A DNA stretch of 9,933 bases from positions 1 to 9,933 of the forward strand of contig BNTU01000105.1 of the NCBI GenBank assembly GCA_025996835.1, written 5' to 3'. This DNA comes from Bacteroidia bacterium (GTDB taxonomy: Bacteria; Bacteroidota; Bacteroidia; Bacteroidales; Azobacteroidaceae). Positions 1-6,467 of the stretch are shown piece after piece. The notes under the pieces were generated by a model. It did no database searches. It was not told the DNA's origin and was given only the letters and a program-made list of their open reading frames with translations. The position numbers and the translations under genes are program-made. Numbering within the stretch: position 1 is the first letter of the stretch; the number at the start of each line of letters is the position of its first letter.

Positions 1-110
1 CCGCCCGAATCATAATCGAAATAGGCTTGTGTCCAACAACTTGGGTCGTAGGAATTGTACTTGGTATATGCTTGCCGTATGTTTTCAGGCATTGCAATGG
101 TTTCATTCAT
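1..110 (-). CDS. 5' end of an unrecognised gene, truncated by window edge
   Basis: An open frame on the minus strand starts at the ATG at 110-108 and stays open to the window edge (36 full codons). It begins MNETIAMPENIR and contains a Trp- and Tyr-rich stretch ending YFDYDSG. Support comes from position: a good Bacteroidetes promoter lies upstream (168-197), and the gene is divergent from frr. There is no signal peptide and the visible part looks soluble. I do not recognise a family from so short a fragment. In many Bacteroidetes frr follows pyrH, but here the neighbour is divergent and does not look like pyrH, so frr has its own promoter. Confidence 0.6.
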   Translation of the reverse strand, partial: MNETIAMPENIRQAYTKYNSYDPSCWTQAYFDYDSG

Positions 111-167
111 AATGAATTAACTTCTATTTATATTGTTTGTTTTGCATTATTCACGCAAAAAATTATG

Positions 168-197
168 CAAATGTAAGCAGAATATTTTAAACGGCAA
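168..197 (-). promoter_or_regulatory. Bacteroidetes-type promoter for the divergent left-edge gene
   Basis: Read on the minus strand, TTG (197-195) is followed after 19 bases by TACATTTG (175-168), which matches the TTG-N19-TAnnTTTG consensus of the Bacteroidetes primary sigma factor. The predicted transcript start is near 162, giving a leader of about 50 bases to the ATG at 110. Confidence 0.6.
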
Positions 198-230
198 GCG
201 GAAATTTGATTTTTGAAAAAAAACAGGGCA

Positions 231-248
231 AATTCATAACTCATAACT
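231..248. repeat. Short copy of the CATAACT heptamer element upstream of frr
   Basis: These 18 bases are identical to 888-905, the start of the right arm of the large heptamer palindrome between frr and rsgA. They hold two CATAACT units preceded by AATT. The element overlaps the -33 region of the frr promoter. Confidence 0.6.
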
Positions 249-262
249 TTTTCTTACCTTTG
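233..262 (+). promoter_or_regulatory. frr promoter
   Basis: TACCTTTG at 255-262 is a perfect -7 element. The expected -33 position (233-235) holds only TTC, so the upstream element is weak. It falls inside a two-copy CATAACT heptamer. The predicted transcript start is about 268, roughly 20 bases before the frr ATG. A weak purine stretch, GAAAG, at 274-278 could help ribosome binding. Confidence 0.6.
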
Positions 263-287
263 CGCCAAAATTTGAAAGACTATAATT

Positions 288-848
288 ATGGCAGCTATTA
301 AAATTGTGTTGGAACAAGCTGAGACGAAAATGCTTCAGTCGGTAACTTTTTTGGAGGAGGCTCTGGTGCGCATCCGCGCAGGAAAGGCTAATGTGCACAT
401 CTTGGACGGTGTGAAGGTGGAATCTTACGGCAGTTTGATGCCTCTGTCGAGTGTGGCAACGGTTTCTACGCCCGATGCGAAGACAATTACGATTCTTCCT
501 TGGGACAAAACCATGCTACAGCCCATTGAAAAGGCGTTGATGGACTCCGATGTGGGCATCACGCCCGAAAACAATGGCGAAATCATCCGTCTGGGCATCC
601 CACCCCTGACCGAAGAACGGCGCAAAACGCTTGTCAAACAGACACGCACCGACGCAGAAAATGCAAAAATAGGCATCCGCAACGTCCGCCGCGACGCCAA
701 CGACACCATCAAAAAGGCAGTCAAAGAAGGCACCCCCGAAGACGAAGGCAAAGAAACCGAAGCAGCCATCCAAAAAATGCACGACAAATACCTGAAGAAA
801 TTGGATGAGTTGATTGCAGCAAAAGAACGAGAAATAATGACGGTTTAA
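288..848 (+). CDS. frr: Ribosome recycling factor
   Basis: This cytoplasmic protein acts with EF-G to split the post-termination 70S complex so that ribosomes can start a new round. The 186-residue length is the standard family length. The sequence matches the family end to end: RIRAGKA near residue 29, a YGS segment near 47, LPPLTEERRK-like PPLTEERRK near residue 105, and the ribosome-binding IRNVRRDAND segment near residue 130. The C-terminal helix ends with KEREIM. The start is the first in-frame ATG after the promoter. It is followed after 87 bases by rsgA, a ribosome-biogenesis neighbour. The 3' half (about 540-790) is visibly richer in C and poorer in T than the 5' half. Confidence 0.97.
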   Translation: MAAIKIVLEQAETKMLQSVTFLEEALVRIRAGKANVHILDGVKVESYGSLMPLSSVATVSTPDAKTITILPWDKTMLQPIEKALMDSDVGITPENNGEIIRLGIPPLTEERRKTLVKQTRTDAENAKIGIRNVRRDANDTIKKAVKEGTPEDEGKETEAAIQKMHDKYLKKLDELIAAKEREIMTV

Positions 849-849
849 T

Positions 850-884
850 TTGAGTTATGAGTTATGAGTTATGAGTTATTTTTG
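850..884 (+). promoter_or_regulatory. Candidate rsgA promoter inside the heptamer palindrome
   Basis: TATTTTTG at 877-884, at the apex of the palindrome, fits TAnnTTTG perfectly. The only upstream TTG is at 850-852, 24 bases away, which is longer than the usual 17-23. Transcripts starting near 890 would lack the left arm and so could not form the hairpin. rsgA may instead be read through from frr. Confidence 0.35.
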
Positions 885-933
885 CATAATTCATAACTCA
901 TAACTCATAACTCATAACTCATAACTCATAACT
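852..933. repeat. Heptamer-repeat palindrome (GAGTTAT x4 / CATAACT x6) between frr and rsgA
   Basis: Four perfect direct copies of GAGTTAT (852-879) are followed by a 12-base apex (880-891) and six perfect copies of CATAACT (892-933). The arms are reverse complements: 852-879 pairs with 893-920 to give a perfect 28-bp stem with a 13-base loop. Two extra right-arm units remain single-stranded, immediately before the rsgA ATG at 936. No U-tract follows, so it is not a classical terminator. It fills nearly the whole frr-rsgA spacer. Tandem units this short are expected to vary in copy number. Confidence 0.9.
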
Positions 934-935
934 AA

Positions 936-1871
936 ATGAAGGGATTAGTTGTCAAAAATACGGGTAGTAGCTATTTGGTTCGGTTGGATGATGGGGAATT
1001 GGTTGAGGCGAAACTTAAAGGGAATTTTCGCCTCAAAGATATTCAGAGCACGAGTCCAATCGCGATTGGCGATGTTGTGAGCGTTGAGCGCAATGCCGAC
1101 GGGGCAACGCATATCTATGAAATTGGCGACCGCAAAAACTATATCGTGCGCCGCTCGTCCAATCTGTCGAAACAATCGCATATCCTGGCGGCTAATCTGG
1201 ACCAGGCTTTTCTGGTTGTAACTGTCAATCATCCTGTTACGAGCACTACTTTTATTGACCGATTTTTGGCTACTGCGGAGGCTTATCGCATCCCGGCAGC
1301 ACTGATATTCAACAAGATAGACTGTATCAACACCGATGAGCAGGAGTATATGCACACGCTGATTCGGCTTTACAAGTCGATTGGCTACCCTTGCCATCAG
1401 ATTTCGGCAACGGAGGATGTGGACGTCAGAGAGCGGTTAATCGCACCCCTGCAAGGCAAAACAACGCTGTTTGCGGGACATTCGGGCGTGGGCAAATCCA
1501 CACTCATCAATCGCCTCATTCCGGGTGCCAAGCAAAAGACGCACGCCATTTCGGACTACCATAATAAAGGGATGCACACGACCACTTTTTCGGAGATGCT
1601 TGCCCTGCCTGATGGTGGCTATATCATTGATACACCGGGAATTAAGGGGTTTGGCGTGTTTGATATGGCGGATGCGGAGATTGCGCACTATTTTCCGGAG
1701 ATTTTCAAACTGTCACATCAGTGCAAATACAATAATTGCACCCACCGGCAGGAACCCGAATGTGCGGTCAAACAGGCTGTGACAGAGCAACTTATCAGCG
1801 AATCGCGTTACAAAAGTTATTTAAATATTTTAGAAGACGAAAATGAAAACAAATACAGAGAGGCGACTTAA
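936..1871 (+). CDS. rsgA: Ribosome small-subunit-dependent GTPase A (RsgA/YjeQ)
   Basis: This GTPase binds the immature 30S subunit and promotes late maturation and release of assembly factors. The domain order is typical: N-terminal OB-fold (about residues 1-65), circularly permuted GTPase, then C-terminal zinc finger. The permuted motif order is visible: G4 NKID at 126-129, G1 P-loop GHSGVGKST at 181-189, G2 threonines at 215-217 and G3 DTPG at 232-235. The zinc ligands are C263, C268, H270 and C276. The 311-residue length is normal. The ATG at 936 is used because the OB-fold begins right there; upstream are only heptamer repeats, with no Shine-Dalgarno sequence. The last 29 bases overlap the annotated start of the following YitT-like gene, suggesting co-transcription and translational coupling. 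Confidence 0.97.
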   Translation: MKGLVVKNTGSSYLVRLDDGELVEAKLKGNFRLKDIQSTSPIAIGDVVSVERNADGATHIYEIGDRKNYIVRRSSNLSKQSHILAANLDQAFLVVTVNHPVTSTTFIDRFLATAEAYRIPAALIFNKIDCINTDEQEYMHTLIRLYKSIGYPCHQISATEDVDVRERLIAPLQGKTTLFAGHSGVGKSTLINRLIPGAKQKTHAISDYHNKGMHTTTFSEMLALPDGGYIIDTPGIKGFGVFDMADAEIAHYFPEIFKLSHQCKYNNCTHRQEPECAVKQAVTEQLISESRYKSYLNILEDENENKYREAT

Positions 1872-2805
1872 ATTGACAAAATTGCCCAATGCTGCGGCTA
1901 AATTGGGCAATGTGAAACTTGACAAAAAGGCAATCATGCGCGAAATTCAGGACAATTTTTTCATCCTGATTGGTTTGTCGCTTTATGCGTTTGGCTGGGT
2001 GGGATTTTTCCTGCCTGCCCGGATGGCAACCGGCGGTGTTACCGCCATTGGTGCACTTTTGAGTTATGCCAATGATATGCATCATTTTCTGCCACAAGGG
2101 ATAGATTTAGTGTCATTAACTTATTTTAGCATCAATGCAGTGCTTCTGGTAATTTCAATCAGAGTATTTGGCTTTAAATTCAGTTTGAAAACCATTTGCT
2201 GTGTTTTTGTGATGACGTTTCTGCTGGCTTTATTGCGAACCATTATTACGGCACCATTAGTGAATAGCGATGCGCTTCTGACGTGTATTCTTGGTGGAGT
2301 GCTCTGTGGTGCCGGCATTGGCGTTGTTATCAATTACAAAGGCAGCACAGGCGGGACAGATATTATTGCCCTGATTATCAATAAGTATAAACATATTTCC
2401 ATTGGCAAATCCATGCTGTTTTGCGATGTGGTGATTATTTCTTCGTCCTATCTGATTTTTCACAGCGTGGATAAAATTGTTTATGGTTTGGTGGCGATGG
2501 CGGTATCGTCTTATGCTGTGGATATGGTCATCAACGGAGCGCGCCAGTCGGAGCAATTTATGATTTTTTCTGAAAAATACGACCGGATAGCCACCGAAAT
2601 CAATAAGTTGCACCGAGGTTGCACCGTGTTGGACGGCATCGGCTGGTACACCAAAAAAAGTGTCAAAGTGATTGTGGTGGTAGTCAAAAAGAGAGAAGCC
2701 CTCACCATCATGCGTATCGTCAACGACATCGACCCTTCCGCATTCATCTCTCAAAGCATGACACGCGGCGTGTATGGCGAGGGATTTGGCGAAATTACGG
2801 TGTAG
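1843..2805 (+). CDS. YitT family (DUF161/DUF2179) integral membrane protein
   Basis: This polytopic inner-membrane protein belongs to a family whose biochemical function is not settled; some members have been linked to transport or efflux. About six hydrophobic segments lie near residues 38-58, 88-109, 117-136, 145-164, 190-206 and 211-230. The family signature GSTGGTDI is at 167-174. A soluble C-terminal DUF2179 domain (about 236-316) contains [19 protein letters not shown] and ends VYGEGFG. The ATG at 1843 lies inside the end of rsgA in another frame. The first 31 residues are basic and unlike most family N-termini, so the ATG at 1936 (M32, preceded by AAAAGG) is a serious alternative start. 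The stop codon region overlaps the convergent methyltransferase gene by 11 bases. The last ~150 bases are C-rich relative to the rest. Confidence 0.92.
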   Translation: MKTNTERRLKLTKLPNAAAKLGNVKLDKKAIMREIQDNFFILIGLSLYAFGWVGFFLPARMATGGVTAIGALLSYANDMHHFLPQGIDLVSLTYFSINAVLLVISIRVFGFKFSLKTICCVFVMTFLLALLRTIITAPLVNSDALLTCILGGVLCGAGIGVVINYKGSTGGTDIIALIINKYKHISIGKSMLFCDVVIISSSYLIFHSVDKIVYGLVAMAVSSYAVDMVINGARQSEQFMIFSEKYDRIATEINKLHRGCTVLDGIGWYTKKSVKVIVVVVKKREALTIMRIVNDIDPSAFISQSMTRGVYGEGFGEITV

Positions 2806-4006
2806 TGTTCAGGGTCAATTTCAGCGGTTCATGCGCCTCCTTTGCGGCGGTCACAAATTTTTTTCGCTTTCCTTCAAAAATCGCGTAGTGGCGATATTCA
2901 CAGGGGATGTCGCCGTTGACGAGATTGTATTTGTGTGCCGGGCGCAACCCGAGATGCTCGAATGCGGTCGTGTTGCTCGAAATAATCCAAGCATTGTAGC
3001 CCGTGAAAATATGCTTCAGCCGTTCGCCGAGTGCGGCATAAATTGGAAACAAATCGCGCGGGTGCAGTCGCTCGCCATACGGCGGATTGGTGATTAATAT
3101 ACCGCCATCAGGCACCGTTTGCAGGTCTTTTATGGCACTCACCTTTGTTTCGATGTATTTAGAAAGTCCTGCTTTTTTTACATTTGATTTCGTGATGGAA
3201 ATCATTTTTTGCGAATAATCCGCGCCGAATGCCTTAAATTTAAATTCGCGCTCGTGCGAATCGTCTGTACTGACCATCTCGAACAAATCGGCATCGAAAT
3301 CGTCCCACTTTTCAAAGGCATATTGCTTGCGAAAAACACCCGGAGCGATGTTCAGAGCTATCAACACCGCCTCAATGAGGAGCGTCCCCGAGCCGCACAT
3401 CGGGTCCACAAAATGGCACTCGCCTTGCCAACCCGTTTTCAAAATCATCCCTGCCGCAAGCACCTCATTCAGAGGAGCATCGCCGGCTTCGTGACGGTAG
3501 CCCCGCTTGTGAAGCGATTCGCCCGAACTGTCGAGCGAGATGCTGACCGTTTTGTGCGAAATATGCACGTGCAACTGCACATCAGGATTGCTCACGCTCA
3601 CGGACGGACGGCGCATATCATGGGCTTCAAACCAATCCATAATAGCGTCTTTCGCTCGATAGGCAACATATTTGGAATGCGTAAATTTTTCGGAATTGAC
3701 CACCGTGTCGATGGCAAACGTCTTTTTAGGCGCGATATATTGCGACCAATCAATGGCTTTCAGTTGTCTATAAACCTCATCCGGCTCTGATGCCTTGAAC
3801 GTGGCAATCGGTTTCAGAATGCGTAACGCCGTGCGACAGTGGAAGTTAGCCTTGTAGAGCAACGCCTTGTCGCCCGTAAACGACACCATGCGCCGTCCGA
3901 TTTGCAGATTGTTGGCACCCAGTTCCGTCAACTCCTTAGCAAGGATTTCTTCCAAGCCGGCGAGCGTTTTCGCGACCATTTCAAATTCAGTAGTATCCAT
4001 CATCAT
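2795..4006 (-). CDS. THUMP-domain class I SAM-dependent RNA methyltransferase (RlmL-N/YpsC-like)
   Basis: It is predicted to methylate the exocyclic N2 of a guanine in rRNA, by homology to the N-terminal half of RlmL (23S m2G2445); the exact target is not visible in the sequence. An N-terminal ferredoxin-like and THUMP region (about residues 1-155 of 403) is followed by a Rossmann methyltransferase. SAM-binding motif I is DPMCGSGT at 201-208 and catalytic motif IV NPPY at 307-310. A single methyltransferase domain and the ~400-residue length fit the short RlmL-like family, not full-length RlmL (~700). The frame extends to a TTG at 4033, but that codon lies upstream of the promoter -7 element (4020-4027). 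One of three consecutive ATGs (4006, 4003, 4000) is therefore the likely start. Its 3' end overlaps the YitT-like gene tail to tail. Confidence 0.93.
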   Translation of the reverse strand: MMMDTTEFEMVAKTLAGLEEILAKELTELGANNLQIGRRMVSFTGDKALLYKANFHCRTALRILKPIATFKASEPDEVYRQLKAIDWSQYIAPKKTFAIDTVVNSEKFTHSKYVAYRAKDAIMDWFEAHDMRRPSVSVSNPDVQLHVHISHKTVSISLDSSGESLHKRGYRHEAGDAPLNEVLAAGMILKTGWQGECHFVDPMCGSGTLLIEAVLIALNIAPGVFRKQYAFEKWDDFDADLFEMVSTDDSHEREFKFKAFGADYSQKMISITKSNVKKAGLSKYIETKVSAIKDLQTVPDGGILITNPPYGERLHPRDLFPIYAALGERLKHIFTGYNAWIISSNTTAFEHLGLRPAHKYNLVNGDIPCEYRHYAIFEGKRKKFVTAAKEAHEPLKLTLNTTP

Positions 4007-4019
4007 TTCTTGTTGGGTG

Positions 4020-4047
4020 CAAAGGTACAACAATTATTTTAGAGCAA
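4020..4047 (-). promoter_or_regulatory. Promoter of the THUMP methyltransferase
   Basis: On the minus strand TTG (4047-4045) and TACCTTTG (4027-4020) are separated by 17 bases. Transcription should start near 4014, leaving a leader of only about 10 bases before the ATG cluster at 4006-3998. This position decides the start codon, since any start upstream of about 4014 would not be transcribed from it. Confidence 0.65.
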
Positions 4048-4065
4048 GTAATGTTGAGCCTGCTT

Positions 4066-6333
4066 TCACCCCTTTTTAATAGCATGCAAGCGTTTGATTT
4101 TTTCTTTTTCGCCTACTAACCAGAGGATGTCGCCGACTTCAAACACCAAATCCAAGTCCGGCTCTGTGATTGACCAGCCTGCGCGCTCTACGCCTACCAG
4201 CATGCAATCGTATTCGTCTTGCAGATGTGCCGTCAGTGCCGTTTGTCCGACCAAATCGGCACCTTCTTCTAATTCCACCTGCCGAATTTGCACGGCGGGG
4301 AATTGGGCGGCTTGATAGTCGGCGTATTTTTCGCGCTTTTCTTCGATGCGTTGCTGAAATTGTTCCATTTGCTTGTCGGTGCCCAGCACTACGAGGTGGT
4401 CGTTGGGGAAAATGCGCTCATCGCCGTTCGGGATGTTGATGCGGATGCCGTTGCGCATGATGGTAACTACATGTACACCAAACGATTGGCGAAACTGCAA
4501 CTGTTTCAGGCTTTGCCCTACGATGGAAAATTGCGGCTGTATCAAAAAGTCGGACAGGTGTAAATCGCGCCGTATCACATGTTTTACAAATCCCTTTGGG
4601 ATAAGGGCTTGCGCCTCTTCCAGATGTTCTTTTTCGTTGAAATTTTTATGGAACCGCTCATGCAGCCGCTCACTGGTTTTGTGCAATCGCCGCGAAGTAG
4701 CAAAGAAAATAATCAGCAACGACCCCATCGCAATCGCCAATATCAACCCCACAGCAAACAGTTGATTCAAAATGTATACAATCAAGCCCACACACATCAT
4801 TGTGCGCACTACAATGGTGAAAATGAGCGGTGCACGATTGACTTTATTGTGCTGCCAAAGTTGCAAAAACTCCTTAGAATGGTCTTTGTTGGTGATAATC
4901 ACGCGCAAAAAGGGTGAAATCGCGAGTATCGTTACGATAGCTCCTGCGATATTGGCGTGCAATTCCGGTAAGTAGTTGTGCAGCAGCGGAAAACCGAGCG
5001 TGAATGCAAAATAGACAATCACGATACATATAAAGAAGTACATCAGCACAGAGGTTATCATGCCGCGCAGGAAGCGTTTCCAGAGGCTTTCTTCGTTCAA
5101 AATAGGTGCGCTGCTCGCTCCTGTCGAATTTCGATTCAGGTAGTTCAACCATTTTGGGGGCAACCTGTGCTCTAAGACTCCATAAGCCTTTGGCGATGCT
5201 TTTATGATATAAGGCGTGGCAAAAATCGTGATAACGGAGGCTCCCACAATTGTCTGATACAGAGAACTTTCTATCACTCCCAAACTCAATCCGAGATTGG
5301 CGATGATAAAGGAAAATTCGCCGATTTGCGTCAGCGAAAAACCGGACGAAACAGCCGTTTTCAAGTCTTGCCCCGACAGCAACACGCCACCGGTTGCAAA
5401 AAATATTTGTCCGACAATCACGACCGCACTAACCACCAGAATCGGCATAATATTGTCCCAAAGTTCGGGCAACGACACCATCATGCCCACCGACACAAAA
5501 AATATTGCCCCAAAAAAGTTCTTAATTGGAAAAATAAGTTTCTCAATCCGTTCGCCGGCAAGCGTTTCCGCCAAAATAGAGCCCATGATAAACGCTCCCA
5601 AGGCATCCGAAAAACCCGCTTGAGTGGACAAATAAACCATGCCCAAACACATCCCCAGCGATACAATCAATAGCGTTTCATCGTTGAGAAACCGTTTCAT
5701 TTTGCGTAAAAAAGTCGGAAGCAAATAGGTCCCGAGTAAAAACCAGAACAGCAGGAATGCCACCAATTTGAACAGGCTAAACAGCAAGTCCTGCCCCACT
5801 TCAGCGTTCTTACTCACAGCCACCGTCGAGAGCAAAACCATCAGCAACACCGCCACCAAATCCTCTATAATCAGGATGCCCATGACAATGGACGCAAAAC
5901 TTTTCTTCGTTAAGTTCAATTCCTCAAACACCTTGATGATAATCATGGTGGAAGACATACAAATCATCGCTCCAAAAAACACACTCGTCATGCTATCCCA
6001 ACCGAAGCACTGCCCCACAATATAGCCCAAGGCAATTCTCGAACTCGCAATAAAAATCGTAGACACAAAAGCGGTAGGACCCACCAGCATCAGTTTTTTA
6101 AAACTAAATTCAAGCCCCAGCCCAAACAAAAGGAAAATAACCCCAATGTCCGCCCAAATCTCAATGTCGTGATACTGAGGCGTTTCTTTCTTGACAAAAA
6201 ACGACATCACGATGCCGGCAACAATATAAGCCAGCACAATAGGCTGCTTGAGCCACTTAAAGAGCAGCGAAAAACAGCCCGCCAACACCAATATAAGTGC
6301 CAAATCAATGATTAGTGGTGATAAATGTTCCAT
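4066..6333 (-). CDS. CPA2/Kef-type cation:proton antiporter with two C-terminal TrkA_C domains
   Basis: This inner-membrane monovalent cation/proton antiporter (Na_H_Exchanger family) probably serves K+ or Na+ efflux and pH homeostasis. With the ATG at 6333 it has 755 residues. The first ~380 residues form the transporter core, with the SSTMIIIKV helix near 128-136, the acidic pair E157-D158 in GILIIEDLVAV as the likely ion site, and FFVSVGMMV near residue 280. A further block of about four hydrophobic segments follows near residues 415-560. A soluble tail carries two TrkA_C (RCK_C)-like regions, about 591-670 and 675-750. I see no TrkA_N nucleotide-binding domain, which Kef proteins usually have. 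The frame continues to a TTG at 6357, but this overlaps the promoter -7 element, so MEHLSPL at 6333 is preferred. A 59-base gap and a separate promoter precede the methyltransferase. Confidence 0.93.
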   Translation of the reverse strand: MEHLSPLIIDLALILVLAGCFSLLFKWLKQPIVLAYIVAGIVMSFFVKKETPQYHDIEIWADIGVIFLLFGLGLEFSFKKLMLVGPTAFVSTIFIASSRIALGYIVGQCFGWDSMTSVFFGAMICMSSTMIIIKVFEELNLTKKSFASIVMGILIIEDLVAVLLMVLLSTVAVSKNAEVGQDLLFSLFKLVAFLLFWFLLGTYLLPTFLRKMKRFLNDETLLIVSLGMCLGMVYLSTQAGFSDALGAFIMGSILAETLAGERIEKLIFPIKNFFGAIFFVSVGMMVSLPELWDNIMPILVVSAVVIVGQIFFATGGVLLSGQDLKTAVSSGFSLTQIGEFSFIIANLGLSLGVIESSLYQTIVGASVITIFATPYIIKASPKAYGVLEHRLPPKWLNYLNRNSTGASSAPILNEESLWKRFLRGMITSVLMYFFICIVIVYFAFTLGFPLLHNYLPELHANIAGAIVTILAISPFLRVIITNKDHSKEFLQLWQHNKVNRAPLIFTIVVRTMMCVGLIVYILNQLFAVGLILAIAMGSLLIIFFATSRRLHKTSERLHERFHKNFNEKEHLEEAQALIPKGFVKHVIRRDLHLSDFLIQPQFSIVGQSLKQLQFRQSFGVHVVTIMRNGIRINIPNGDERIFPNDHLVVLGTDKQMEQFQQRIEEKREKYADYQAAQFPAVQIRQVELEEGADLVGQTALTAHLQDEYDCMLVGVERAGWSITEPDLDLVFEVGDILWLVGEKEKIKRLHAIKKG

Positions 6334-6354
6334 ATATATTGTTTTTTTCGCGTG

Positions 6355-6362
6355 CAAAGATA
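6355..6362 (-). promoter_or_regulatory. -7 element of the antiporter promoter
   Basis: TATCTTTG on the minus strand fits TAnnTTTG and predicts a start near 6349, about 16 bases before the ATG at 6333. No good TTG is found at the usual distance upstream; the -33 region is occupied by the GATTCAGGATTTTC repeat (6372-6390). Confidence 0.55.
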
Positions 6363-6371
6363 CAAAAAAAT

Positions 6372-6390
6372 TGTTTGATTCAGGATTTTC
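6372..6390 (+). repeat. Left copy of a 19-base direct repeat flanking the lipoprotein pair
   Basis: TGTTTGATTCAGGATTTTC here matches 9391-9409 (TGTCTGAATCAGGATTTTC) at 17 of 19 positions in the same orientation. The two copies bracket exactly the two lipoprotein genes. The repeat lies between the two divergent promoters of the 6334-6467 intergenic region. Confidence 0.55.
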
Positions 6391-6427
6391 AAGATGAATT
6401 TATATCTCATATTTCAAATTTATTTCG

Positions 6428-6435
6428 TACCTTTG
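6428..6435 (+). promoter_or_regulatory. -7 element of the Ig-repeat lipoprotein promoter
   Basis: TACCTTTG matches the phylum consensus. No clear TTG lies at the -33 position (about 6406-6408). The predicted start near 6441 leaves a leader of about 27 bases to the ATG at 6468. It excludes the longer reading of this frame, which would begin at 6315 upstream of the promoter. Confidence 0.6.
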
Positions 6436-6467
6436 CACCCGAAATTTTAATTCAACATTTGAATAAG

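Noticed and set aside
425..787. Open frames on the minus strand opposite frr
   Set aside because: They are antisense to a universally conserved gene of normal length and show no domain or start signals.
852..933. Intrinsic terminator of frr
   Set aside because: The stem is long and AT-rich but no U-tract follows it; the right arm runs directly into the rsgA start.
2828..2876. Intrinsic terminator for the YitT-like gene inside the methyltransferase end
   Set aside because: Only a four-base CGCC/GGCG stem was found, and the T-run is about ten bases beyond it, too weak to call.
3209..3790. A 193-codon open frame on the plus strand opposite the methyltransferase
   Set aside because: It lies wholly antisense to a well-supported gene with clear SAM-binding motifs, has no promoter or recognisable domain, and is rich in Arg and His as expected for a shadow frame.
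6315..6467. 51-residue N-terminal extension of the Ig-repeat lipoprotein
   Set aside because: It lies upstream of and across the promoter and overlaps the start of the divergent antiporter gene; the lipoprotein signal begins at 6468.
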